Source: CBDCHC01 sp965217075 (lineage in GTDB: Bacteria; Pseudomonadota; Gammaproteobacteria; PS1; Pseudothioglobaceae). From it: 58,126 nt of DNA. Of the stretch, positions 43,286 through 52,004 are shown one piece after another; the stretch's first letter is position 1, and every line of letters starts with the position of its first letter. Both the position numbers and the translations under genes were made by a program. The notes under the pieces are model-generated. The model was not told the origin of the DNA. It did not search any database and was given only the letters and a program-made list of their open reading frames with translations. Location of the stretch: the NCBI GenBank assembly GCA_965217075.1, contig CBDCHC010000011.1, positions 1-58,126 of the forward strand. The letters run 5' to 3'.

Positions 43286-43869
43286 TTAACTTTTATTGCT
43301 TGTGCAACGGTATACTTTGCCCCTTGTTTAATCTTTTTATAGTTACCAAACACATTATTAAAATTATCTTTAATAAATTTTCGTAACCCATTAATGGTAA
43401 CAAAAGTAATTTTAGCGCCAACTTGCATATGATCATAAGCATCATATAATATAATTGCCAATTGTTCTCTACCAACTTTAGCAGGGACATTTGAAATAAT
43501 ATGACTAAATTTTTTATATTTATTGAGATTAGATAAGCCATTAGATAAATAAATATTAACATTATTTATATTATTATTTTTAGCATTTATTTGACTAAAT
43601 TCTATAGCAATAAAATCTTTATCAACCATATCAACACTATTAGCTATCTTAGCAATAGACAAACCTATAGGGCCATAACCACAACCTAAATCAAGGCAAA
43701 TATCTGTGCTATTTATATCAATATAATTCAATAACAATCTTGTTCCTTCATCAATATCTTTAGGGCTAAAAATACCCCAAGTGCTTTGCAAACGTAAATT
43801 AAAGCCTAATAATTTTGTATTTATTATTAAATTCTGTTTAAGTTTTATTAAATCTTTTCTATAAAACAT
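43282..43869 (-). CDS. RsmC/YbxB-like class I methyltransferase
   Basis: I use ATG 43869 (MFYRKDLIKLKQN...), which overlaps the thiL end by 11 bases; the track start at 43896 reads out of thiL. 195 residues. A short entry strand (STWGIFSPKDIDEGTRLLLNYI), SAM motif I DLGCGYGPIGLSIA, and motif IV ISNVPAKVG in place of the usual NPP[FI]. The single-domain MTS layout resembles RsmC's catalytic half and Bacillus YbxB, so an rRNA guanine-N2 methylase is likely; exact target unknown. Confidence 0.75.
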   Translation of the reverse strand: MFYRKDLIKLKQNLIINTKLLGFNLRLQSTWGIFSPKDIDEGTRLLLNYIDINSTDICLDLGCGYGPIGLSIAKIANSVDMVDKDFIAIEFSQINAKNNNINNVNIYLSNGLSNLNKYKKFSHIISNVPAKVGREQLAIILYDAYDHMQVGAKITFVTINGLRKFIKDNFNNVFGNYKKIKQGAKYTVAQAIKVN

Positions 43870-44743
43870 TTGTATCTTTAAAATGCTGATAACCATTAAT
43901 TTTACTACTTATACCATCTACTCTTAATCCTAATTTTTTACTAATAACTCCTATTTTTGTTACATTTTTAATATTGATTTTATCTGCTGGAGCGCTAAAA
44001 CATAGTTGATAATCATCGCCACCGTTTAAAGCATCATTTAATGTGGCATTAATTGCCACAGGTATTTTATTACTAATTATATCTGCTCCTACTTTAGAGG
44101 CAGTGAGAATATGATTTAAATCCTGCAACAAACCATCAGATATATCAATACAAGAATTTGCAATACCATTTATTTGTAATCCTAAAAATATTTGCGGCTC
44201 AGGTTTCATTAATTTATTAAGCATTTCTATATCAATAACTTGATTATTATTAATACTTCTCAGTGCAAATGCTGCTCCACCTAAATCACCCGAAACAAAA
44301 ATTCCATCACCAATTTTTGCCCCTCTTCTCAATATTGCTTGCTTACATTCACCAATTATAGTAATCGTTATACTTAAAGCTCCGCGTGCAATATCACCGC
44401 CTATTAAATCAATATGATACTTAGCAGCTAATTTTTTTAATGCTAAAGAAAATGTTGCCAGCCATGTATTATTTATATTTGGCATAACTAAACTAAGAGT
44501 AAAACTTTTAGGAGATCCTCCCATAGCCGCAATATCACTTAAGTTAACAGCTAATGCTTTATAAGCCACATCATCTGCTAAAGCATCAGACAAAAAATGC
44601 ACTCCGCCTACTAAAGTATCAGTACTAATTAATATTCTTTTATTAAAACTTAATACAGCACAATCATCCCCTACTGACTCAATAACATTATTATTATATT
44701 TTTTCCAAGTAAAATATTTATCTATTACATCAAATTCATTCAT
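43859..44743 (-). CDS. thiL: Thiamine-monophosphate kinase
   Basis: 294 residues. Last step of thiamine diphosphate synthesis. SVGDDCAVLSF (ATP/metal aspartates), STDTLVGGVHFL, KALAVNLSDIAAMGGSPK, IGGDIARG, VSGDLGGAA, CIDISDGLLQDL and LNGGDDYQLCFS are all in place. Divergent from truB with 12 bases between starts. Confidence 0.95.
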   Translation of the reverse strand: MNEFDVIDKYFTWKKYNNNVIESVGDDCAVLSFNKRILISTDTLVGGVHFLSDALADDVAYKALAVNLSDIAAMGGSPKSFTLSLVMPNINNTWLATFSLALKKLAAKYHIDLIGGDIARGALSITITIIGECKQAILRRGAKIGDGIFVSGDLGGAAFALRSINNNQVIDIEMLNKLMKPEPQIFLGLQINGIANSCIDISDGLLQDLNHILTASKVGADIISNKIPVAINATLNDALNGGDDYQLCFSAPADKINIKNVTKIGVISKKLGLRVDGISSKINGYQHFKDTNVL

Positions 44744-44755
44744 AGTATTATTTTA

Positions 44756-45655
44756 ATGGCAAAAAATAAACAAGGTAGAAATATAAATGGAATATTATTA
44801 TTAAATAAAGATACTGGTATTAGCTCTAATAAAGCATTACAACAAGTAAAAAAAATATTTAATGCTAAAAAAGCAGGTCATACTGGTAGTCTTGATCCGC
44901 TGGCTAATGGAATTCTGCCAATTTGCTTAGGTGAGGCTACTAAGTTTGCTACTTATTTGTTAAATGACAATAAATCTTATATAGTAACAGCAAAATTAGG
45001 TATAAGCACTACAACCTTTGATATTGAAGGAGAAATAACTAAACAAAAACCCATTGATAATATTAATATTCAAAAAATAAAACAAACTATAAAAAAATTT
45101 ATTGGTACTATAAAACAAGTGGCTCCTATATATTCTGCACTTAAAGTCAATGGCGTACCAATGTATAAATTAGCTCGACAAAATATAACTGTACAGCCAA
45201 AAATTAGAACAATTACTATATATAGTATAGAATTTATTAGTTACACTGATGAACAACTAACTATTGAAGTAGCTTGCTCTAAAGGCACTTATATTCGTAG
45301 TTTAATACATGATATAGGTAATAAGCTAAATTGCGGTGCTACAGTAGCAAAACTAAAACGTAATAAATTTGCTCATTTCAACTTAGATAATAGTATTAAA
45401 CTGATTGATCTAATTAAACTTAAAACTATTGATTATAAAGCATTAGATGCTAAATTATTAAATAGTGAGAATGTATTAATAAACTTTAATAATATTAATT
45501 TAACTGACAAAGAAACTAGCGCTATAAAGTTCGGACAAAGGGTTTATTGCAATAAACCATCGCAAATAATAAAAATATTTAATAAAAATATATTTTTAGG
45601 TTTAGGTGTTATTAATAATAATACTTTGCAAGCAAAAAGACTAATAAACTTATAA
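44756..45655 (+). CDS. truB: tRNA pseudouridine-55 synthase
   Basis: 299 residues. Makes the pseudouridine of the T loop in tRNAs. GILLLNKDTGISSN, the catalytic Asp in HTGSLDPLANGILPICLG, YSALKVNGVPMYKLAR and GTYIRSLIHDIG. The C-terminal PUA-like tail is present. Here it stands alone rather than with rbfA/infB. Confidence 0.95.
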   Translation: MAKNKQGRNINGILLLNKDTGISSNKALQQVKKIFNAKKAGHTGSLDPLANGILPICLGEATKFATYLLNDNKSYIVTAKLGISTTTFDIEGEITKQKPIDNINIQKIKQTIKKFIGTIKQVAPIYSALKVNGVPMYKLARQNITVQPKIRTITIYSIEFISYTDEQLTIEVACSKGTYIRSLIHDIGNKLNCGATVAKLKRNKFAHFNLDNSIKLIDLIKLKTIDYKALDAKLLNSENVLINFNNINLTDKETSAIKFGQRVYCNKPSQIIKIFNKNIFLGLGVINNNTLQAKRLINL

Positions 45656-45753
45656 TATTAACCTTGACGTTATAAGTCGTACTAATTTTAATAAATAGGT
45701 ATAATTGACTATTTTAAAATTTTTCTGCAATTAAATTTGCATCTTAAAAAATC

Positions 45754-46122
45754 ATGTATAGTCTCAAAATTTTAACTGATTTCGCTGCAGCTCATGCTCT
45801 TAGAAATTATACTGGCAATTGTGCTAATCTTCATGGTCATACTTGGAAGGTTGAAGTAATAATAAATAGTAAGCAATTAGATAAGAATGGTATAGCTATT
45901 GATTTTCGTATTATAAAAAATTATACGCAAGATATAATATCTAAAATAGACCATAAATATCTAAATGAAATAAAACCGTTTGATAAAATCAATCCAACTG
46001 CTGAGAATATTGCTAAATATTTATATGATAAACTTAGCTCATTAATTACTACAAATAATACTCACGTAGGTAGCGTTAGCGTTTGGGAAACTCCAAGAGC
46101 TTGTGCTACTTATTATCAATAA
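45754..46122 (+). CDS. queD: 6-carboxytetrahydropterin synthase QueD
   Basis: 122 residues. First committed step towards queuosine: dihydroneopterin triphosphate to 6-carboxytetrahydropterin. Zinc His in FAAAHAL and NLHGHTWKV, catalytic Cys in GNCANLHGH, and Glu in VWETPRACATYY. Followed after 3 bases by folE2, whose product is its substrate. The 98-base upstream spacer shows no preQ1 riboswitch that I can see. Confidence 0.94.
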   Translation: MYSLKILTDFAAAHALRNYTGNCANLHGHTWKVEVIINSKQLDKNGIAIDFRIIKNYTQDIISKIDHKYLNEIKPFDKINPTAENIAKYLYDKLSSLITTNNTHVGSVSVWETPRACATYYQ

Positions 46123-46125
46123 ATT

Positions 46126-46902
46126 ATGTTAGCAGATACTCAAAATAAAATAGATAATAGAGACATAAATATTAATAAAGTTGGTATTAAAGACATAAAA
46201 CATCCTCTGATTTATATTAATAATCATAATAAGAAACAACATAGCATTGGTAATTGGCAAATGACTGTATCTCTATCTCCTGAGCTTAAAGGTACACATA
46301 TGTCAAGATTTGTTGAAATTCTAAATCAAAATACAATAGAATTTTCTACTGCAAGTTTTGCTGATATTGTCAAAATAGTAGTAAAAAAATTACAAGCAAA
46401 AAATGCTGAAGTAATAGTTAATTTTCCGTTATTTATTAATAAATTAGCTCCAGTATCTAAGGTACAATCCATGTTAGATTATAACGCTAAACTTTGTAGT
46501 AATATAATAGATGGTAGAATAAATACAACAATTACAGTAGTGGTTGCTGTTACTAGTCTTTGTCCATGCTCTAAAAGTATAGCATCATATGGAGCACATA
46601 ATCAACGCTCGCATATAACAATTAGCGCTACTATCAAAAACAACGCTGTATTACACTTCGAAGAATTAATAGCTATAGCTGAAAAACATGCCTCTTGCGA
46701 TTTATATGCAATTTTAAAAAGGGAAGATGAAAAAGAAGTTACAGAAAAAGCATATAACAACCCTGCTTTTGTTGAAGATTTAGTGCGTAATATATCAATT
46801 GAATTAAATAATAATAATAATATTGCAACATACACTGTAGAGTCAGAAAACTTTGAATCAATCCATAATCACTCAGCATACGCTTTTGTTCAAGGAAAAT
46901 AA
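46126..46902 (+). CDS. folE2: GTP cyclohydrolase IB FolE2
   Basis: 258 residues. Converts GTP to dihydroneopterin triphosphate, feeding folate and queuosine; unlike FolE it does not need zinc. The family core is clear: SPELKGTHMSRFVEIL, the active-site Cys in TSLCPCSKSIASYGAHNQRSHI, and SENFESIHNHSAYAF at the end. The N-terminal ~40 residues are variable. It lies between queD and the DAHP synthase gene with almost no spacing. Confidence 0.96.
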   Translation: MLADTQNKIDNRDININKVGIKDIKHPLIYINNHNKKQHSIGNWQMTVSLSPELKGTHMSRFVEILNQNTIEFSTASFADIVKIVVKKLQAKNAEVIVNFPLFINKLAPVSKVQSMLDYNAKLCSNIIDGRINTTITVVVAVTSLCPCSKSIASYGAHNQRSHITISATIKNNAVLHFEELIAIAEKHASCDLYAILKREDEKEVTEKAYNNPAFVEDLVRNISIELNNNNNIATYTVESENFESIHNHSAYAFVQGK

Positions 46903-47961
46903 ATGTTAAAAAAAATATTAGCTAAAGTTAACAATATACGTATTAAAAAAACAGATTTAATTCCACCGCCTATCGAATATATTAAACGCTACCCTATTAA
47001 TAAAGAGGAAACTAATTTTATTATTAATTCTAGAGAAACCATTAAAAATATTATAAATGAAAAAGATAAACGCTTAATGGTTATTATTGGTCCTTGTTCC
47101 ATTCATGATGTAGACGCTGCTAGAGAATATGCTGAAAAATTAGCTAAAATACGTGATAAATTAGCTGATAAATTATTTATTATAATGCGAGTATATTTCG
47201 AAAAACCACGCACTACTATTGGCTGGAAAGGCTTAATATATGATCCATTTTTAGACAATAGTTTTAATATGAAAAAAGGATTAGATATTTCTAGACACCT
47301 CTTACTTGATTTGGCAAAAATGAAAATACCAAGTGCAGTTGAGTATTTAGATGTTATAAGTCCACAATATTTTTCTGATTTAATAACATGGGGAGCAATA
47401 GGAGCTAGAACTACAGAAAGCCAAATACATAGAGAGTTAGCATCTGGTCTATCTTGTCCTGTAGGCTTTAAAAATGGCACTGATGGTAATATTCAAATAG
47501 CAATTGATGCAGTTATATCTGCTAGCAATAGTAGTATGTTTTGGTCTGTTAATAAAAAAGGCATAATAAACCGTTACACTACCAGTGGTAATAAAAATTG
47601 CCATATCATATTAAGGGGCGGCAATAATATTACTAATTTTGACAAACAAAGCATTGCTAATGCTAAAAATTTATTAATAAAAAATAAGTTATCAACTAAA
47701 GTTATGATTGACTTATCTCATGCAAATAGTAATAAAAATTATAAAAATCAACTTAAAGTTGGAGAAAATATAATACAACAATTAAAAACTAAAAATAGTG
47801 GTATTTTTGGTGTAATGATAGAATCTAATTTAAAAGAAGGTAATCAAAAAATTAATACTATAGATAAATTATCGTATGGTATTAGCATCACTGATGCTTG
47901 CATTGGCTGGAATGATAGTGAAAAATTATTATATGACTTAGCGGCTGCTATAAACATTTAG
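46903..47961 (+). CDS. aroG: 3-deoxy-7-phosphoheptulonate synthase, class I (AroF/G/H type)
   Basis: 352 residues. First step of the shikimate pathway (PEP plus erythrose 4-phosphate to DAHP). IIGPCSIHDVDAAREYAEKL, MRVYFEKPRTTIGWKGLIYDP, WGAIGARTTESQIHRELASGLS, GFKNGTDGN, and DLSHANSNKNY with metal His. The paralogue (F, G or H, i.e. Tyr, Phe or Trp sensitivity) cannot be told from sequence alone. Starts directly at the folE2 stop (TAAATG) and overlaps the convergent fur by 14 bases. Confidence 0.94.
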   Translation: MLKKILAKVNNIRIKKTDLIPPPIEYIKRYPINKEETNFIINSRETIKNIINEKDKRLMVIIGPCSIHDVDAAREYAEKLAKIRDKLADKLFIIMRVYFEKPRTTIGWKGLIYDPFLDNSFNMKKGLDISRHLLLDLAKMKIPSAVEYLDVISPQYFSDLITWGAIGARTTESQIHRELASGLSCPVGFKNGTDGNIQIAIDAVISASNSSMFWSVNKKGIINRYTTSGNKNCHIILRGGNNITNFDKQSIANAKNLLIKNKLSTKVMIDLSHANSNKNYKNQLKVGENIIQQLKTKNSGIFGVMIESNLKEGNQKINTIDKLSYGISITDACIGWNDSEKLLYDLAAAINI

Positions 47962-48355
47962 CGCAAATACCATATAAATATAAAGAATGGTCAGTTAGTT
48001 TATAATTAAAATTATTAGCTATTTCTAATTGACACTTTTCAATTAAATCATGTTTAAACTCATCAACTCCACCACATTTAATGCAAATTAAATGATCATG
48101 ATGCTCTTCACTAATTATTTCAAATACTGACTGACCATCCTCAAAATTTAATTTTTGTACAATACCTGCTTTCTCAAATTGAGTTAATACTCTGTAAATA
48201 GTAGCTATACCAATTTCTTCGTTTTTAAATAACAACTCTCTATAAATATCATCTACACTCATATGATGATTTTTACTAGTGGATAATATTTCTAATATTT
48301 TAATTCTTGGTATTGTTGCTTTTAAGCCTATGTTCTTTAAATCTTTAGCTTTCAT
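47948..48355 (-). CDS. fur: Ferric uptake regulator Fur
   Basis: 135 residues. Iron-dependent repressor. Winged-helix half LKNIGLKATIPRIKILEIL, EEIGIATIYRVLTQFEKAGIV; regulatory His cluster in EEHHDHLICIKCG; structural Cys pairs CIKC and CAKC both kept, and HSLYLYG. Slightly shorter tail than E. coli Fur (148). Divergent from bamE across 47 bases, the same order as fur-omlA in pseudomonads. Confidence 0.96.
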   Translation of the reverse strand: MKAKDLKNIGLKATIPRIKILEILSTSKNHHMSVDDIYRELLFKNEEIGIATIYRVLTQFEKAGIVQKLNFEDGQSVFEIISEEHHDHLICIKCGGVDEFKHDLIEKCQLEIANNFNYKLTDHSLYLYGICAKCL

Positions 48356-48402
48356 AGTTACATGGTAATGGTAAAATACTTAATTATTTTATCTTAATTT
48401 TT

Positions 48403-48699
48403 ATGCCAATTATTTTAAGATTTCTTATAATTTTATCTATATTTATATCAGGGTGCCTACAAACCTACAAACAAGATATTTATCAAGGCTCTGAAATCTC
48501 TAAAGAACAATTAAAAAAAATTAAAATAGGTATGAGCAAAACACAAGTAAAAAATATTTTAGGCTCACCTGCAATTATTGATATTTTTCATAAATATCGC
48601 TGGGATTATATTACGTATATAAGAGTTAATAATGCTTATAAAAAATCAAATTTAACTTTGCTTTTTAATAAAAATAATCAATTAAAAAAAATTAACTAA
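48403..48699 (+). CDS. bamE: Outer membrane assembly lipoprotein BamE
   Basis: 98 residues with lipobox ISGC (Cys18). YKQDIYQGSEISKEQLKKIKIGMSKTQV and GSPAIIDIFHKYRWDYIT are the family pattern. Part of the BAM complex that inserts outer-membrane barrels. Divergent from fur, convergent with murD (8-base overlap). Confidence 0.93.
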   Translation: MPIILRFLIILSIFISGCLQTYKQDIYQGSEISKEQLKKIKIGMSKTQVKNILGSPAIIDIFHKYRWDYITYIRVNNAYKKSNLTLLFNKNNQLKKIN

Positions 48700-49987
48700 A
48701 TACTCTTTGTAAACTTTTTTTAAATTCTTGTCCTCTATGAGAAAAATTATCAAACATATCAAAACTAGCACAAGCAGGAGAAAACAATACTACTTTAGCA
48801 TTAAATTTATTAGCTACTATAATAGCTTCATCTAAGGTATTTACTTTTATAGTTGTGTTTATATGTTGGGCAAAAAATTTGCTACTCATGCCAAAAATAA
48901 TAGTGTTACTAACTTTAGTATTAATTAAATTAAATAACTTTTCGTAACTTTCTTTTTTAGCCGTGCCACCTAAAATAAGAGTAACAGTATTGTATCTAGT
49001 AAACATAGCTTTAATCGCACAAATACAAGAAGTTGCGTTTGTTGCTTTAGAATCGTTAAAATAATCTTTGCCATTAAAATTATTTATAAATTCTAATCTA
49101 TGCTTTAAAGGAGAAAAATTTTTAATAACATTAATTGCTGTTAATAAAGACAGATTTAATATTACAATTATGTTTAGCACTGCTAAAATATTTTCAATAT
49201 TATGCCTGCCAATAAACTTGGTATCATTTAAAGAAAATAATATCTGTTTATTACAAATAAAATATTTATTATCACTACAGCTAATAACTGATAAATCATT
49301 AATAATATTATTAACACTAAACCTTGGTCCATGAATATTTTTAGTATATTTTTCATCAGCGTTAATTAAATTTTTCTTACTAAAACTATAAATTTTCAAT
49401 TTTGCCAGCATATATTGTTGAAAATTTTTATATCTATCTAGATGATCAGGAGTTATATTAAGTACTAATGCCAAATCTAATTTAATATTTTTTATATAGT
49501 CTAGTTGATAACTAGATAGCTCTATTACATAAATTTCAATTTTATGATTTAATGCGTCTAATACTGGCAAACCTATATTACCACAAGCTACAGCTTTAAT
49601 ATTACAAGCACATAGAATATCTGTCAGCATTTTTACTACAGTTGATTTACCATTTGACGCTGTTACAGCAATTAACTTAGCGTTAGTAGTGTTAACAATA
49701 TACTGATAAAATAAATCAATATCGGTAATTATTTCAATCTTAATTATCTTTGCCCATACCACTATATTTTCATTAGGATTAATACCTGGACTTATAATTA
49801 TTTTATTAACACCTATTAAAATATCTTTACACCACTGTCCAGTATAAATTTTACTACAAAACTCATTAAATTTATTTAACAAAGGTGGTATATCTCTGCT
49901 GTCAGCAATGATAAACTTATGTTTGTTTTTATGTAACGCTTTAACAACAGATAAGCCAGTTACTCCCATACCCAAAACTAAAATCAT
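48692..49987 (-). CDS. murD: UDP-N-acetylmuramoyl-alanine-D-glutamate ligase
   Basis: I start it at ATG 49987 (MILVLGMGVTGLSVVKAL), the standard N-terminus; the longer frame from 50044 would run into the divergent gene. 431 residues. Adds D-Glu to the peptidoglycan precursor. ATP loop VTASNGKSTVVKML, SSYQLDYIKN, NITPDHLDRY, GRHNIENILAV and FNDSKATNATSCICA. Isolated here, not in a dcw cell-wall cluster. Confidence 0.95.
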   Translation of the reverse strand: MILVLGMGVTGLSVVKALHKNKHKFIIADSRDIPPLLNKFNEFCSKIYTGQWCKDILIGVNKIIISPGINPNENIVVWAKIIKIEIITDIDLFYQYIVNTTNAKLIAVTASNGKSTVVKMLTDILCACNIKAVACGNIGLPVLDALNHKIEIYVIELSSYQLDYIKNIKLDLALVLNITPDHLDRYKNFQQYMLAKLKIYSFSKKNLINADEKYTKNIHGPRFSVNNIINDLSVISCSDNKYFICNKQILFSLNDTKFIGRHNIENILAVLNIIVILNLSLLTAINVIKNFSPLKHRLEFINNFNGKDYFNDSKATNATSCICAIKAMFTRYNTVTLILGGTAKKESYEKLFNLINTKVSNTIIFGMSSKFFAQHINTTIKVNTLDEAIIVANKFNAKVVLFSPACASFDMFDNFSHRGQEFKKSLQRVFS

Positions 49988-50038
49988 TTTAATTTTATAT
50001 GTTATAATAATAGCTTTAATTTTACTTAAAATTTTATT

Positions 50039-50689
50039 ATGCAAAACAACTATACACTCACATCAACATTAGGTGTTAATAAAGTACTTATAAATACTTA
50101 TAAATTATTATCAGCAACATTGCTATTTAGTGCAATTATGGCCTATATATCAATGATAATTGGCTTTCCACATCTTGGTTTTTTTACTATTATTGTTTAT
50201 TTTGCTTTGTTGTTTTTAGTAACTAAATTACAAAATTCTGCTTATGGTATATTAGCAGTTTTTGCATTAACAGGTTTTATGGGGCTAACTATAGGACCTA
50301 TTATTAACTTTTATTTATCTACCACACAAGGTGCAACTCTAGTTACTATGTCAATGGTAGGGACTGCTGCTATATTTATATCTCTTTCATTTTATGCTAT
50401 TGTTAGTAAAAAAGATTTTAGTTTTATGGGTGGATTTTTAATGGCTGGAATTATAGTAGCATTTTTAGCTGGTATAGCTAATATTTTCCTTGCTATTCCA
50501 GCTTTAGCAATTACAATATCAGCTGCTTTTATCTTGCTGATGAGTGGACTTATATTGTTTGAAACATCAAATATAATTCGTGGTGGCGAAACAAATTACA
50601 TTAGTGCTACCGTAACTTTATTTGTTGCTATATATAATATATTTCTTAGTTTATTGCAAATTCTTGGTATATCTGGTAGCGATGATTGA
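50039..50689 (+). CDS. yccA: Bax inhibitor-1 family inner-membrane protein (YccA-like)
   Basis: 216 residues, seven hydrophobic segments. NKVLINTYKLLSATLLFSA, FMGLTIGPIINFYL, SFYAIVSKKDFSFMGGFLMAGII and AAFILLMSGLILFETSNIIRGGETNYISATV are BI-1 hallmarks; the segment ends LLQILGI as in YccA/YbhL. YccA modulates FtsH protease in E. coli. The end overlaps rppH by 8 bases. Confidence 0.9.
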   Translation: MQNNYTLTSTLGVNKVLINTYKLLSATLLFSAIMAYISMIIGFPHLGFFTIIVYFALLFLVTKLQNSAYGILAVFALTGFMGLTIGPIINFYLSTTQGATLVTMSMVGTAAIFISLSFYAIVSKKDFSFMGGFLMAGIIVAFLAGIANIFLAIPALAITISAAFILLMSGLILFETSNIIRGGETNYISATVTLFVAIYNIFLSLLQILGISGSDD

Positions 50690-51209
50690 TAAGGACGGAT
50701 ATCGCGCTAATGTAGGTATTGTATTATTAAATCATAAAAAACAAGTTCTACTTGCAAAAAGAACTAATACTAATTCTTGGCAATTACCTCAAGGTGGTAT
50801 TAAATTCATGGAAAGTGATGCAGAAGCTCTTTATCGTGAATTATATGAAGAAGTTGGTTTGACTGAGAATGATATAAAATTATTGGCAAAAACACCGAAA
50901 TGGCTTCGTTATTCTGTACCTAAAGATAAATTAAATGGTAACTCAAAATTTATTGGCCAAAAACAAATATGGTTCTTATTAGAAAAAATATGTGCAGATG
51001 CTACAATTAAACTTGATAATTACGATAATAAAGAATTTGATGATTGGTGTTGGGTTGATTATTGGCAGCCAATTAACCAAGTTATTGATTTTAAGAAGAA
51101 TATATACGAAGATATGCTAAAATCATTGGCACCTATTGCTTTTGCAAATAATCACAATATTCCTAAATATTTAACCAGAAAATTTACTCATTCTGCTATT
51201 TGTTTGTAA
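50682..51209 (+). CDS. rppH: RNA pyrophosphohydrolase RppH
   Basis: 175 residues from ATG 50682 (MIDKDGYRANVGIVLLN), the normal start; the longer frame from 50622 reads out of the BI-1 gene. Removes pyrophosphate from mRNA 5' ends and starts decay. WQLPQGGIKFMESDAEALYRELYEEVGL holds the full Nudix box. Followed by the convergent type I secretion operon. Confidence 0.95.
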   Translation: MIDKDGYRANVGIVLLNHKKQVLLAKRTNTNSWQLPQGGIKFMESDAEALYRELYEEVGLTENDIKLLAKTPKWLRYSVPKDKLNGNSKFIGQKQIWFLLEKICADATIKLDNYDNKEFDDWCWVDYWQPINQVIDFKKNIYEDMLKSLAPIAFANNHNIPKYLTRKFTHSAICL

Positions 51210-51218
51210 TAATTAAAT

Positions 51219-52001
51219 TTATTGCAAAAATTTTGCTATCTCTAATTTTCGTGCCTTTATTACTGATGATTCTATAATGCCTTGTTTGATAAAGTCAGTT
51301 AAAATTTCATCAACTATAGATGAACTTTCATTTGTATCCATACCAGGTAGTAGTCTTTTATCGTATAAAATCTTTAACATTAAATAATCAAGACCGCTTA
51401 ATAAATCATTAATACTAACATCATTAGCAACTGATGGATTTACCCAGTCAGAATCATTTACCAAGCCCATAGCTTGTGTTAATTCTTCAACAATACAAGA
51501 TGGTAACAACCCGTTACTCATAACATAGTCAACAGGAATAATAACTACAACACTGTTAAAACCATAGCTAAAATCATATCTAAAATATAACAAACAGTTA
51601 CTGGTCTTATATAAATCTTTAATTTTATTGCTAGTATATTTTTCTATTGCTTTTTTATAAAATTCTCTTTTTGTTAGGATGATTTTAAAATTCTCTTTTT
51701 GTTTGTGCTTATTTTTTTTAAAAATTTTAACACCTGTGATACTTGATAAATCATTAAAATGCAATGTTATTAACTTCTCAACTATATTAATCTTAGCTGT
51801 TAATTTAAAATAATTAATATCCCATATAATATTTTTCTGCCAGCGTTTTAATTTTTGCAACCCTGATTGATATTCATTTTTATAAACAATTTCAAAAAAT
51901 GCTTTTTTAATGTATTGTTTATCTTGCCAATTAATATCTTTAATGGCAGCAAAGCTTACACTACAATAAATAAATACTAATAATACTTTTAGCATAAGCA
52001 C
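51219..52001 (-). CDS. Exported DUF2927 family protein in type I secretion operon
   Basis: 260 residues with a signal peptide (about 1-18, ending SFA), so periplasmic. The C-terminal half has the DUF2927 pattern: SCIVEELTQAMGLVNDSDWV, NDLLSGLDYLMLKILYDKRLLPGM. EELTQ resembles a zincin HExxH remnant, but the first His is absent. It is the last gene of the adhesin-exporter operon, 3 bases after the HlyD gene. A role in adhesin processing or retention is possible from position; nothing in the sequence proves it. Confidence 0.75.
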   Translation of the reverse strand: MLMLKVLLVFIYCSVSFAAIKDINWQDKQYIKKAFFEIVYKNEYQSGLQKLKRWQKNIIWDINYFKLTAKINIVEKLITLHFNDLSSITGVKIFKKNKHKQKENFKIILTKREFYKKAIEKYTSNKIKDLYKTSNCLLYFRYDFSYGFNSVVVIIPVDYVMSNGLLPSCIVEELTQAMGLVNDSDWVNPSVANDVSINDLLSGLDYLMLKILYDKRLLPGMDTNESSSIVDEILTDFIKQGIIESSVIKARKLEIAKFLQ

Positions 52002-52004
52002 TCA

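Noticed and set aside
45656..45753. preQ1 riboswitch before queD
   Set aside because: No C-rich hairpin followed by the A-rich tail and no conserved core; only AT-rich spacer with a weak TTGAC-like promoter element.
49988..50044. Longer N-terminus for MurD (MHNKILSKIKAII...)
   Set aside because: MILVLGMGVTG at 49987 is the family start and the extension overlaps the divergent promoter and start of the BI-1 gene.
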